A DNA stretch of 64,000 bases from Sulfitobacter maritimus (lineage in GTDB: Bacteria; Pseudomonadota; Alphaproteobacteria; Rhodobacterales; Rhodobacteraceae), in assembly GCF_013346665.1 (NCBI RefSeq), contig NZ_JABVBB010000028.1:62001-126000 (forward strand), in the 5' to 3' direction. The position numbers and the translations under genes were made by a program. Shown here one piece after another: positions 1-8,956 of the stretch; positions within the stretch are counted from its first letter, which is position 1; the number at the start of each line of letters is the position of its first letter. The notes below the pieces were generated by a model. It was not told the DNA's origin. It did no database searches and worked only from the letters and a program-made list of their open reading frames with translations.

Positions 1-89
1 TCTTCGATGGTCATGCCCAACCCGGCAGAGGCCGCGTCTTGGGCGAACATCACGTCGGCGCATTTCCGGGCGCGGGCGTCTGGGGTCAT
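1..89 (-). CDS. paaI: PaaI-type thioesterase, N-terminal fragment (cut by window edge)
   Basis: Only the first 29 codons lie in the window; the gene runs off the left edge. The visible N-terminus begins MTPDARARKCADVMF and continues with a DAASAGLGM segment. This resembles the start of hydroxyphenylacetyl-CoA thioesterase PaaI, a hotdog-fold enzyme of phenylacetate catabolism that clears dead-end CoA esters. The start codon at 87-89 has an AGGA-like ribosome site just upstream. The hotdog core and catalytic Asp are outside the window, so the assignment rests on the N-terminus alone. Confidence 0.55.
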   Translation of the reverse strand, partial: MTPDARARKCADVMFAQDAASAGLGMTIE

Positions 90-213
90 GCCATCCTGCC
101 TTTGTGTTTCAGTTTTAGGTTTGCTCGCATAATTCTGTAACGCTTTCAAGAGATTTGAGCCGCCCCTTCACGTCAGGCCTTGATTTGGCCCCGCGCAAGG
201 TCAACTGTCAATT

Positions 214-561
214 ATGAGCATTGAGCCCCCATCGCCCGTCTCGGCCTTTGAGCATCAGCCCGAACAGGTCGCCTTTCACCGCACGGAATTGTCACTGATC
301 CTATCGCTCTATGGCCGCATGGTCGCAGCGGGTGAGTGGCGGGACTATGGCATTTCCCACCTGCGCGATGTGGCGGTTTTTTCCGTTTTTCGGCGCACGG
401 CGGAAATTCCGCTCTACCGGATCGAAAAGCGGCCTAAGCTGCGCAACCGGCAGGGGATGTATGCGGTGGTTGGCACCGGCGGGCAGATTCTGCGGCGCGG
501 CCATGATCTCAAGGCCGTGCTGCGGGTGCTGGAGCGCAAGCTGATCCGCTCGGTGGATTAG
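214..561 (+). CDS. DUF2794 domain protein
   Basis: A 115-residue protein that matches the alphaproteobacterial DUF2794 family nearly end to end. Typical blocks are a LILSLYGRMVAAGEWRDY segment (about residues 28-45), VFSVFRR (about 55-61), an IEKRPKLRNRQG stretch and a C-terminal RGHDLKAVLRVLERK helix. It has no signal peptide or membrane segment, so it is probably cytosolic. The function of the family is unknown. It is transcribed divergently from the paaI-like gene and converges on the NlpC/P60 gene, with a 4-base overlap of the two 3' ends. Confidence 0.85.
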   Translation: MSIEPPSPVSAFEHQPEQVAFHRTELSLILSLYGRMVAAGEWRDYGISHLRDVAVFSVFRRTAEIPLYRIEKRPKLRNRQGMYAVVGTGGQILRRGHDLKAVLRVLERKLIRSVD

Positions 562-1325
562 GGCAGGTTGGGCCGACGATGCGCCGTTACCGGCCCGTCG
601 CCGGCCGCTTCGATCCGCTGGATGGCGTCCTTGATCGGCTCATAGGACACGGCCATCCTATGGGCATTGGCGTGGATGATGGTTTCCGGATCGACGACCA
701 GCGCCACATGGCCCTTCCAGAACAGCAGGTCGTTGCGCTGATAGGCCCCGGCAACCGCCGTGCCGACCACGCCCTCTTGCTGGCCGCTGTCCCCGGGGCA
801 GGGGATGCCGCAGGCAAGCAGCGCGGCTTGGACAAGGCCGGAGCAATCGATCCCCCAACGGCTGTTGCCGCCCCATAGGTAAGGTGTGCCAAGAAAGAGC
901 GCTGCGATTTTTGCCGGGTCGTCTTGCAATTCATCAAGCGGCGCGAGGTGAACCAGTGGGATATGGCCGTGCGGCGTCTCGGCAAAGTCCTTGGTCTGTG
1001 CGGTCACGGTAACGGGTGAGCCGAAGCTCAGGCTCAGCAGGTCTGGTGATTTAAGGTCCGCGCGGGCATAGGCGTGTGTCGCTGGCACGCAGACGCGGTG
1101 GGTCGCAGGACGGGGGTAAGTGAGCGCGTTTTGCCGAAGGTGGCCGCGATAGCCGTCCTTCTCTGCCACCACCAAGGCCCAGCCTGATGCCTCCTCCAAC
1201 ACCGCCACACGCTCACCAAAGAGCACCTGCCGATCGCGCGGCCCCTCAGGTTGGCGGCAGAGGTCCGTTAACGGGACACCGATCTGCGCGGTGCGGCCTT
1301 GGGTTGTCATCGCGGGGTCGCTCAT
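558..1325 (-). CDS. NlpC/P60 family peptidoglycan endopeptidase with SH3-like region
   Basis: A 255-residue protein. The N-terminal half (about 15-125) looks like one or two bacterial SH3-type modules, with GERVAVLEEASGWALVVAEKDGY-like spacing reported here only in part. The C-terminal half is an NlpC/P60 cysteine peptidase: GTPYLWGGNSRWGIDCSG carries the catalytic Cys, and KGHVALVV the catalytic His. The family cleaves peptide stems of peptidoglycan, commonly gamma-D-Glu to diaminopimelate bonds. I see no clear signal peptide, so export would need another route. Its start overlaps the stop of the upstream M17 aminopeptidase by 4 bases, which suggests translational coupling of two peptide-degrading enzymes, perhaps in murein recycling. 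Confidence 0.85.
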   Translation of the reverse strand: MSDPAMTTQGRTAQIGVPLTDLCRQPEGPRDRQVLFGERVAVLEEASGWALVVAEKDGYRGHLRQNALTYPRPATHRVCVPATHAYARADLKSPDLLSLSFGSPVTVTAQTKDFAETPHGHIPLVHLAPLDELQDDPAKIAALFLGTPYLWGGNSRWGIDCSGLVQAALLACGIPCPGDSGQQEGVVGTAVAGAYQRNDLLFWKGHVALVVDPETIIHANAHRMAVSYEPIKDAIQRIEAAGDGPVTAHRRPNLP

Positions 1326-2704
1326 AGGTTCAACAGCTTTGGCAGGGCGGCAAGCAGCGCTCGGGTGCCTTGGCCCACGCCGCCTTTGGGCCGGGCCGGC
1401 GCGTCCGACGGTTGCCAGCCATAGATGTCGAAATGCGCGTATTTGCTCTCGGTTACAAAGCGGCGCAGAAAGAGGGCGGCGGTGATGGACCCGGCGAACC
1501 CGCCCTTGGGCGCGTTGTCGAGGTCTGCGATGCCGGGCTCGATCAGCGCTTCATAGGCGTCGTGGAAGGGCATCCGCCAGACAGGATCGGCGGCACTGCT
1601 GGCGGCGGTTTCGAGCGCGGAGACAAAGGCGTTGTCGTCGCTATAATAGGGCGCGAGGTCTGGGCCCACGGCGACCCGCGCCGCACCAGTGAGTGTCGCG
1701 ATAGAGATGATCTGATCGGGGTTGTCCTCATCCGCCAGCGCCAGCGCATCGGCCAACACCAAGCGCCCTTCGGCGTCGGTGTTGTTGATCTCAACCGTCA
1801 GCCCTTTGCGGGAGGTCAGAATGTCGCCGGGGCGGAAGGCGTTGCCGGAGACGGCATTTTCCACCGCTGGGATCAGCACGCGCAACTGCACGGCCAACCC
1901 AGTGGCCATGATCATATGCGCCAGCCCCAAGACGGCGGCAGCCCCGCCCATGTCCTTTTTCATCAGGCCCATCGAGGCACCGGGTTTGAGGTTCAGCCCG
2001 CCGGTGTCAAAGCAGACACCTTTGCCGACGAGTGTGAGCTTCGGCCCCGCATCGCCCCACCGCATGTCGATCAGGCGCGGCGCACGGTCAGCGGCGCGGC
2101 CCACGGTGTGAATCATCGGCAGGTTGTTTTCCAGCAGGGCATCGCCCGTGGTCACGTCGATCTTCGCCCCCTGTTCCTCGGCCAGCTTACGCGCGGCGGC
2201 TTCCAGATCGGGCGGCCCCATGTCAGAGGCGGGCGTATTAATGAGGTCGCGCGTCAGCATCTCGCCCCGCGCAACAGCGGTGATATGGGTGGCGTCGATC
2301 CCTGTGGGCGCAATCAGACGCGCAGCCAGCGGGGTCTGGTCGCGGTAACGCGCGAAACGGTAGCCCGCGAGCAGCCAGCCGAGCGCTTCGGTCGCGGCCT
2401 GATTTTCGGGCAAGCCGCTTGCGATACGGTAGTCCCCCTTAGGCAAACGCGCCGCAGCCCCGGCAAGGTGAAAGCGCCCGCGCCGCCGCGCCGCCGCGTT
2501 GCCGTAGCCTGCCAATGCCATCACCGGCGCACCCTCGGCCCCCGGCACCACCAGCGCCTGCCCCAGACCGCCGGTAAAACCGCTGGTCGCGACCCAAGCC
2601 TGCACCGGGGCGTCTTGCGCCTCAAGCCAACTGTCCAAAGCAGACTCGCTGAGGACATGCAGCGGCAGGGCGGTATCGGAGGCGGTGGCGAATTCGGCGG
2701 ACAT
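1322..2704 (-). CDS. M17 leucyl aminopeptidase family protein
   Basis: A 460-residue cytosolic metallopeptidase. The M17 signature NTDAEGRLVLAD is intact, and the metal and substrate lysine motif VGKGVCFDTGGLNLKP is upstream of it, as in PepA/PepB enzymes that use two divalent metals to remove N-terminal residues. I placed the start at the ATG at 2702-2704 because AAAGG lies just upstream and family homology begins there. An in-frame upstream codon at 2764 would add 20 poorly matching residues. It is followed by the overlapping NlpC/P60 gene. Confidence 0.9.
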   Translation of the reverse strand: MSAEFATASDTALPLHVLSESALDSWLEAQDAPVQAWVATSGFTGGLGQALVVPGAEGAPVMALAGYGNAAARRRGRFHLAGAAARLPKGDYRIASGLPENQAATEALGWLLAGYRFARYRDQTPLAARLIAPTGIDATHITAVARGEMLTRDLINTPASDMGPPDLEAAARKLAEEQGAKIDVTTGDALLENNLPMIHTVGRAADRAPRLIDMRWGDAGPKLTLVGKGVCFDTGGLNLKPGASMGLMKKDMGGAAAVLGLAHMIMATGLAVQLRVLIPAVENAVSGNAFRPGDILTSRKGLTVEINNTDAEGRLVLADALALADEDNPDQIISIATLTGAARVAVGPDLAPYYSDDNAFVSALETAASSAADPVWRMPFHDAYEALIEPGIADLDNAPKGGFAGSITAALFLRRFVTESKYAHFDIYGWQPSDAPARPKGGVGQGTRALLAALPKLLNL

Positions 2705-2768
2705 GGTAAACCTTTGCAAAGCTGGATTTGCCGCGCAGCCTAACCTTTCCACCGCCACCCGCAAGGCG

Positions 2769-3146
2769 TCAGAGCGTGATGTCCTGCATGTCCCAAATCG
2801 CCGTCAGCGAGCGTTCGCCAATCCGCAAGAGCCGCGATAGGGTGGCGGCCGTAGCGATGTCATCGGCCTGATCAATCGAGGCGATCACATCCTTCGCCAC
2901 CTGCGCGACCAAGCCCATCCCGATCTGATCCGCAATGGCGATCAGTGTATGTACGCTTTTGCGCAGACCCGTTTGATCCCGCGTGCGGTAAAGCCGGTCG
3001 CAATGCGCCATGCGCAGCGCCAGTTCTTCCATGGCACGGCAGACAACATCCTCGGCCCCCACTTCGCCCAGTTGCGTGTACAGCAGCCCAAGCCGCTCTT
3101 GATCGACGGAGACCTGCTCGGTCGGTCGTATTTGCACCAATTGCAT
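2769..3146 (-). CDS. Helical HPt-like protein, function unknown
   Basis: A 125-residue soluble, mostly helical protein. The middle section carries LRKSVHTLIAIADQIGM, where a His followed by a hydrophobic helix resembles the active helix of histidine phosphotransfer domains. No adjacent histidine kinase confirms that role. The start at 3144-3146 is preferred over the ATG 15 bases upstream because AAGGGTG sits at a good distance. It lies upstream of the M17 aminopeptidase on the same strand, with a 64-base gap. The HPt assignment is a guess from pattern; unknown function is the safe call. Confidence 0.6.
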   Translation of the reverse strand: MQLVQIRPTEQVSVDQERLGLLYTQLGEVGAEDVVCRAMEELALRMAHCDRLYRTRDQTGLRKSVHTLIAIADQIGMGLVAQVAKDVIASIDQADDIATAATLSRLLRIGERSLTAIWDMQDITL

Positions 3147-3299
3147 GTCGTCACCCTTCATTCAGCCCCCACGGCCTTGGTGCAACATGGCCTATGAAGG
3201 TGTGCAAAGGGTTGCGACGCCAGCGTCTTTTCCCTCGAAATCGCCGCGCATTTGCGCTATTTGCGAGTAAAACGCTAAAGGCAAAAGGAACGTTTGCAC

Positions 3300-3950
3300 A
3301 TGGACAACGCCAAGGCTCTGCCGTCGTATCTGTTGAAACGCTATCACGGGTGGAAGGCCACCGGTTACGCTGAAAACCAGACGTGGTATCGCCGTTTGGC
3401 AGCGGAGGGGCAGCGCCCGCGTGCGATGGTGATTTCTTGCTGCGACAGCCGCGTGCATGTGACCTCGATCTTTGGTGCGGATCAGGGGGAGTTCTTTATT
3501 CACCGTAATATCGCCAACCTCGTCCCGCCCTATGAGCCTGATGGCAATCGGCACGGGACATCGGCGGCAGTGGAATATGCCGTGAACGCGCTGAAAGTTG
3601 CGCATTTGATCGTGTTGGGGCACTCCAGTTGCGGTGGTGTCGCGGGCTGCATTGATATGTGTCAAGGCAAAGCGCCCGAGCTTGACGGGCCAGACAGCTT
3701 TGTGGGCCGTTGGATGGATATGCTGAAGCCGAAATATAATCTGGTCGAAGACATCGATGACCCGGCAGAGCAGCAGCTTCGGCTAGAGCAACACGCGGTG
3801 ATGACCTCGCTTGAGAACCTGATGACCTTCCCATGGATCAAGGAAAAGGTCGAGAATGGCACGCTAACGTTGCACGGTCTGTGGACGGATATCGGCGAAG
3901 GCAGCTTGGAATATTACGACGCAAAGTCGCATCGGTTCGAGCCGGTTTAA
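3300..3950 (+). CDS. Beta-class carbonic anhydrase
   Basis: A 216-residue zinc enzyme that interconverts CO2 and bicarbonate in the cytoplasm. Zinc and catalytic residues are visible: CCDSR (Cys47, Asp49, Arg51) and GHSSCGG (His108, Cys111). The family FFIHRNIANLV motif follows the first block. The ATG at 3300 is chosen over an in-frame TTG two codons earlier because AAAGGA lies about 10 bases upstream. It converges on asd, with a perfect-palindrome terminator between them. Confidence 0.93.
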   Translation: MDNAKALPSYLLKRYHGWKATGYAENQTWYRRLAAEGQRPRAMVISCCDSRVHVTSIFGADQGEFFIHRNIANLVPPYEPDGNRHGTSAAVEYAVNALKVAHLIVLGHSSCGGVAGCIDMCQGKAPELDGPDSFVGRWMDMLKPKYNLVEDIDDPAEQQLRLEQHAVMTSLENLMTFPWIKEKVENGTLTLHGLWTDIGEGSLEYYDAKSHRFEPV

Positions 3951-3970
3951 GTTTAATTCGCCAAAGACGA

Positions 3971-3996
3971 AAGAGGGGGCCACGTGGCCCCCTTTG
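3971..3996. terminator. Bidirectional intrinsic terminator between carbonic anhydrase and asd
   Basis: An 18-base perfect palindrome (3975-3992, G-run then CCACGTGG then C-run) is flanked by A-rich bases on the left and TTT on the right. It sits between convergent genes, so it can end transcription on both strands. Confidence 0.8.
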
Positions 3997-4020
3997 TTAT
4001 TCACGAACTGCGGTTAAACC

Positions 4021-5043
4021 TCAGCCCTTTTTCAGCACTTCGCGGCCCAGCAGTTCGGCGATCTGCACGGCGTTGAGGGCCGCACCCTTGCGCAGGTTGT
4101 CGCTGACGCACCACAGGTTCAAACCGTTGTCGATGGTGCTGTCCTGACGGATGCGGCTGATGAAGGTGGCGAAATCGCCCACACATTCGACGGGGGTGAC
4201 GTAGCCGCCGTCTTCGCGCTTGTCGATCACCATGAGGCCGGGTGCTTCGCGCAGGATGTCGCGGGCTTCGGCTTCGTCAAGGTGGTCTTCGAACTCGATG
4301 TTGATCGCCTCGGCATGGCCCACGAAAACCGGCACCCGCACGCAGGTCGCGGTGACCTTGATGGAACTGTCGACGATCTTCTTGGTCTCGGCGACCATCT
4401 TCCATTCTTCTTTGGTCGAGCCGTCCTCGAGGAAGACGTCGATATGCGGAATCACGTTGAAAGCGATCTGCTTGGTGAACTTAGAGGCAGGCTTGTCATC
4501 GGTCGGGTTGTAGATGCTCTTGGTCTGGTCCCAAAGCTCATCAATACCTTCCTTGCCCGCGCCGGAAACCGACTGATAGGTCGACACAACAACGCGCTTG
4601 ATCTTAGCCCGGTCATGCAGCGGCTTCAGCGCTACGACCATCTGCGCGGTGGAGCAGTTGGGGTTGGCGATGATGTTCTTCTTGGAGTAGCCATGCACGG
4701 CCTCGGGGTTCACCTCTGGCACGATCAGCGGCACGTCTTGGTCATAGCGGTAAAGCGAGGAGTTATCGATCACCACACAGCCCGCTTTTGCGGCGGCGGG
4801 TGCGTATTTCTTGGTCGCTTCCGACCCCACGGCAAAGAGCGCGATGTCCCAGCCGGTGAAGTCAAAGGTGTCGAGGTCTTTGGACTTCAGGGTCTTATCC
4901 CCAAAGCTGATCTCCGACCCCAGCGAACGGCGGCTGGCCAGTGCCACGATCTCGTCCACGGGGAACTGGCGCTCGTCCAGAATGTTCAGCATTTCACGGC
5001 CCACATTGCCTGTGGCGCCAACGACGGCGACGCGATAACCCAT
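4021..5043 (-). CDS. asd: Aspartate-semialdehyde dehydrogenase
   Basis: A 340-residue NADPH-dependent enzyme that reduces aspartyl phosphate to aspartate semialdehyde, the branch point to lysine/diaminopimelate, threonine and methionine. The N-terminal nucleotide motif is VVGATGNVG, and the catalytic Cys130 lies in IIANPNCSTAQ. Length and ends match the family. The ATG at 5041-5043 is preceded by GGAGT; the 25-codon in-frame extension upstream does not look like Asd. dapB, a later enzyme of the same route, is at 58.5 kb. Confidence 0.95.
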   Translation of the reverse strand: MGYRVAVVGATGNVGREMLNILDERQFPVDEIVALASRRSLGSEISFGDKTLKSKDLDTFDFTGWDIALFAVGSEATKKYAPAAAKAGCVVIDNSSLYRYDQDVPLIVPEVNPEAVHGYSKKNIIANPNCSTAQMVVALKPLHDRAKIKRVVVSTYQSVSGAGKEGIDELWDQTKSIYNPTDDKPASKFTKQIAFNVIPHIDVFLEDGSTKEEWKMVAETKKIVDSSIKVTATCVRVPVFVGHAEAINIEFEDHLDEAEARDILREAPGLMVIDKREDGGYVTPVECVGDFATFISRIRQDSTIDNGLNLWCVSDNLRKGAALNAVQIAELLGREVLKKG

Positions 5044-5151
5044 TTGAGTACTCCTGTCTGTCTCATTCAGTTGGCTGCCGTTTACCGTGCTTGCGCAGCA
5101 TTGGCTAGAGCCAGCCATGCGCAGGCTGCGCAGGGCAGGGTTTTGCCGGGG

Positions 5152-5826
5152 TCAGAGGACTTTAATCACGTCCTTGTCGATCGCCAGCATATAGCCGCGC
5201 CGGGCGATATTCTTGACCAGCAGTTCCGACACCAGCTGATTGCCCAGCGTATCGCGCAGGCGCTTGATCCGGGTCGCGCCGGCGGCTTCGTCGCAATCGG
5301 CTGGGCTGCGGCCCGAGATCATGCCTTCGATCTCAGAGCCTGACAGCACATCATCATCCATCCGCGCTTCGGCAAGGACAGACATCGTCTCCATCGCGGC
5401 ACCGGTGAGTTTAAAACCGAGGTTGTTGAGATAAACGGTGTTTTCCTCACGGCTGATGAGTAGGGAGGAGACCTGAATCCCCGCCCGCTCAATCTGCGCC
5501 ATGCGGCGGTTGAAGCCGATGAGCATAATGAGAAAGATCATCGCCGCAGCCAACATCGCGGCAGCAAAGACCAGCAGCACGATGATGACAACACGGTAGC
5601 TTGCCAGTGTTTCGGAGAAAGCAGTGCCGGATTGGGCAAGGATTTCGAGCAGTTTGATCTCGGCCTGTGTGGTCAGATCGTCATTCTCGATAAAGATCCG
5701 CTCAACCCGCGCGTTGAACACATTGGCATCCGGCAGCGCCCAGAGCAGCAGCGCCGCCCCGGCCAGCAAGACGAAGGCAACAGCGGCAATGCCACCGCCT
5801 ACAAAACGCCCGCCGAACCTGCGCAT
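5152..5826 (-). CDS. Two-TM membrane protein with C-terminal winged-helix domain
   Basis: A 224-residue protein if started at 5826. Predicted membrane helices lie at about residues 11-31 and 78-104, with a roughly 45-residue loop between them that is probably periplasmic. The remainder (about 128-217) resembles the OmpR-type winged helix and ends in an ELLVKNIARRGYMLAI block like the wing of Trans_reg_C domains. A membrane-tethered DNA-binding regulator is plausible, although ToxR-type proteins carry the domain at the other end. The ATG at 5824-5826 follows the stop of the upstream exported protein by one base, implying coupling. In-frame starts at 5880 and 5904 would overlap that gene. Confidence 0.6.
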   Translation of the reverse strand: MRRFGGRFVGGGIAAVAFVLLAGAALLLWALPDANVFNARVERIFIENDDLTTQAEIKLLEILAQSGTAFSETLASYRVVIIVLLVFAAAMLAAAMIFLIMLIGFNRRMAQIERAGIQVSSLLISREENTVYLNNLGFKLTGAAMETMSVLAEARMDDDVLSGSEIEGMISGRSPADCDEAAGATRIKRLRDTLGNQLVSELLVKNIARRGYMLAIDKDVIKVL

Positions 5827-5827
5827 A

Positions 5828-6121
5828 TCAGAAGCGGAGGTAGTATTTTCCTGCACTGTCTTTCCTTTGATCCAGACCATCGTCGCCGAATACGGACAGT
5901 ACATTCAACAATGTCCAGCCCTCTGCCGCAAGACGCGGCGTGAGTTCGGCCTTGGCACCGGCTGCATCGCAGGCATCGTTAATCTGCGCCACCCCATAGT
6001 GGAGGCGCAGAGGATCGTCTTGCTTGGCCTTGTAATCGGCGTAGCAGCCAGCCATTGCCGCAGCGGGCAGGGCCAAAGTGACCGTCAGCGCGGTCAGTAG
6101 GGTGAAACATGCGTTTTTCAT
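5828..6121 (-). CDS. Small exported protein, function unknown
   Basis: A 97-residue protein with a clear Sec signal peptide: MKNACF, a hydrophobic core, then cleavage near AAAMAG at about residue 24. The mature part has two Cys residues (GCYADY and INDACDAAG) that could form a disulfide in the periplasm, and ends in KYYLRF. I do not recognise the family. It is the first gene of a two-gene unit with the winged-helix membrane protein, so it could be that regulator's partner or sensor element; this is inference from adjacency. Confidence 0.6.
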   Translation of the reverse strand: MKNACFTLLTALTVTLALPAAAMAGCYADYKAKQDDPLRLHYGVAQINDACDAAGAKAELTPRLAAEGWTLLNVLSVFGDDGLDQRKDSAGKYYLRF

Positions 6122-6153
6122 ATGTTTTTAATGCGCTTTCGCCTGTTGATATT

Positions 6154-6208
6154 CAATAACCAAGCGGGTTTTCACCGGTTGTTATCGAATAACGAACCCC
6201 TGTTATTG
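6154..6208. promoter_or_regulatory. Symmetric cluster of ATAAC half-sites (candidate operator)
   Basis: Four copies of a (C/G)(A/G)ATAAC-like motif lie in 55 bases: CAATAAC at 6154-6160, its exact reverse complement GTTATTG at 6202-6208, and a central inverted repeat GTTAT-CGA-ATAAC at 6181-6193. The segment is more AT-rich than its surroundings and lies between the divergent genes starting at 6121 (minus) and 6327 (plus). The layout is what a dimeric regulator controlling both promoters would bind. No regulator is proven. Confidence 0.4.
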
Positions 6209-6326
6209 CCTGTCTTTGGCCCAGCCCCCAATTTTGTGACACCAACAGACACACGGCCCCCGAACATGGCCGTCACAGGACAAAGAGCGCAAGCAGAAAC
6301 GCGCTGAAACGAGAAGGGACACAGAT

Positions 6327-6899
6327 ATGTACCGCAAGTTCATTGCCACCATCGCCGCCTTGTCGGTTGCCATCACTGCCTTTGGCCCACGTCCGGCTGC
6401 GGCTGATGATAAAGAAGTGCTGCGCACATTGGCCGCCATCGCGGGCGTCGCGATTGTGGGTAAGATGATCTATGACAATAACAAGAAGCGCGACCGTGAG
6501 CGCGAAACGGTGACACGCCGCCGCGCTGCCCCTGTCTATGAAGCGCCCCGCTATTATCCCGCCGTTTCTGAACGCCCCCGCTTGCGCCCGCGTGCCGATC
6601 TGCGGGAGCCCCGCTGGGAGCAGCCCCGTCGTGAAGTAACGCCACTTATCGAACGCGAAGTGCGCCCACTGCCCGAACGCGTCGACCGCAAGCTGCTGCC
6701 GCAGCAATGCTTCCGCAGCTACGACGGTGAAGACGGCAAGGTGATGATGTTCGGTGAGCCCTGCCTTGAGAAGAATTACGCCCAAGTCGACAAACTGCCC
6801 CAATATTGCGCCAAGCGCGTAAAGACGGCGGAAGGTGCACGCTACGGCTATGATGCCCGCTGCCTGCGCGACACGGGCTACAGCTTGGCCCGTCGGTAA
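6327..6899 (+). CDS. Exported Arg/Pro-rich protein, function unknown
   Basis: A 190-residue protein with a signal peptide (MYRKFIATIAALSVAIT..., cleavage near AAA-DD at residue 26), followed by a short hydrophobic stretch (about 34-47). The middle (about 50-125) is rich in Arg, Pro and Glu and is probably disordered. The C-terminus carries four Cys residues in QQCFRSYDG, GEPCLEKNY, PQYCAKR and ARCLRD, suggesting a small disulfide-stabilised periplasmic domain. The family is not recognised. A strong terminator follows at 6916, so this is a single-gene unit. Confidence 0.7.
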   Translation: MYRKFIATIAALSVAITAFGPRPAAADDKEVLRTLAAIAGVAIVGKMIYDNNKKRDRERETVTRRRAAPVYEAPRYYPAVSERPRLRPRADLREPRWEQPRREVTPLIEREVRPLPERVDRKLLPQQCFRSYDGEDGKVMMFGEPCLEKNYAQVDKLPQYCAKRVKTAEGARYGYDARCLRDTGYSLARR

Positions 6900-6915
6900 A
6901 TCCGGCGTGCCTTGG

Positions 6916-6946
6916 CCGAGCGTCACGTCCCTGACGCTCGGGTTTT
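6916..6946 (+). terminator. Intrinsic terminator
   Basis: A perfect 10-bp stem CCGAGCGTCA / TGACGCTCGG (6916-6925 with 6932-6941) has a 6-base loop and is followed by TTTT. It ends the exported-protein gene and precedes rnhB. Confidence 0.85.
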
Positions 6947-7023
6947 GAAAGGGGGGGTGTTCGGGCGCCTCCCCTTTCTCTTTTCTATTGCATCGTTGGG
7001 CGCCTTGCGGTTTCACCGATCCC

Positions 7024-7653
7024 ATGATTCCGGACTATGAATTCGAACGCAGCGCCCTGGCGCAAGGCTTTGGCACGATCGCCGGGGTCGATGAGGTGGG
7101 CCGTGGCCCGCTCGCCGGACCGGTCACCGCCGCCGCGGTGGTCTTTACCGAGGGGCATATTCCCGAAGGGCTGAACGACTCGAAAAAACTGACCGCCCGC
7201 GCTCGCCAGCAGCTCTGCGATGAGATCATGGAGGTGGCGGTGGTCTGTGTGGCCCACGCCAGCGTCGAAGAGATCGAAGAACACAACATCTTGCGTGCCA
7301 GCCATCTCGCCATGACCCGCGCATTGGCCGGGCTGAACTGCGCGGTGGATTACGCGCTTATCGACGGCAACATGTTGCCCCGCGATCTAACGCTCCCGGC
7401 GCAGCCTGTGGTGAAAGGTGATGCCCGCTGCCTGTCAATCTCAGCGGCCTCTATCGTGGCCAAAACAGCGCGAGATACCCTCATGGTGGACTTGGCGCAA
7501 CAGCATCCGGGCTACGGCTGGGAAACCAATATGGGATATGGATCAAAAAGCCACATCGCCGCTTTGCACGATCTTGGTGTCACCCCATACCATAGACGTT
7601 TGTTCAAACCGGTACACAACATCTTGTATCAAGACAATTTGTTAACTGGTTGA
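7024..7653 (+). CDS. rnhB: Ribonuclease HII
   Basis: A 209-residue enzyme that cuts the RNA strand of RNA-DNA hybrids and starts ribonucleotide excision repair. The N-terminal active-site motif GVDEVGRGPLAGPV holds the DEDD-type acidic residues, with further conserved acids in YALIDGN. An SISAASIVAKTARD block and GYGWETNMGYGSK are typical of RNase HII. The ATG at 7024 is chosen; an upstream in-frame TTG would add 12 unrelated residues. ccrM follows after 88 bases on the same strand. Confidence 0.94.
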   Translation: MIPDYEFERSALAQGFGTIAGVDEVGRGPLAGPVTAAAVVFTEGHIPEGLNDSKKLTARARQQLCDEIMEVAVVCVAHASVEEIEEHNILRASHLAMTRALAGLNCAVDYALIDGNMLPRDLTLPAQPVVKGDARCLSISAASIVAKTARDTLMVDLAQQHPGYGWETNMGYGSKSHIAALHDLGVTPYHRRLFKPVHNILYQDNLLTG

Positions 7654-7729
7654 TTCAAAAAAGAAATTGACCGCGAATCTCTGATGGCTCATTTTATCCA
7701 CAACCAATGAGCGCTTAAGCGTCGGGTAA
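7652..7729 (+). promoter_or_regulatory. ccrM leader: two GANTC sites, candidate promoter and CtrA-like box
   Basis: The interval between rnhB and ccrM contains GATTC (7652-7656, overlapping the rnhB stop) and GAATC (7675-7679), both targets of the enzyme encoded downstream. A possible sigma-70 promoter is TTGACC (7667-7672) with a weak CATTTT 17 bases on, placing one GANTC in the spacer. TTAA-N7-GTAA (7715-7729) matches 7 of 8 positions of the CtrA consensus TTAA-N7-TTAA. In Caulobacter ccrM is controlled by CtrA and by methylation of its own leader. The match here is by eye. Confidence 0.4.
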
Positions 7730-7732
7730 TGA

Positions 7733-8842
<1,110 letters not shown>

Positions 8843-8920
8843 TCCACCCCGGATAAACGAACACCGCCGGCGCCCGTGGCCCCTCTGCGTGAGGGGCTTC
8901 AACACGGGTGCCTACCTTGA

Positions 8921-8945
8921 CCCCGCCCCATGGCGGGGTTTTTTT
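8921..8945 (+). terminator. Intrinsic terminator after ccrM
   Basis: Stem CCCCGCC / GGCGGGG (8921-8927 with 8932-8938) with a 4-base loop and seven Ts. A second hairpin GCCCCTC / GAGGGGC (8879-8897) lies just upstream without a T-run. Confidence 0.88.
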
Positions 8946-8956
8946 GGGGTCTAGGG

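Noticed and set aside
1370..2743. 457-codon open frame antisense to the M17 aminopeptidase
   Set aside because: Shadow of a conserved gene with GC-rich third positions; no start signal or domain.
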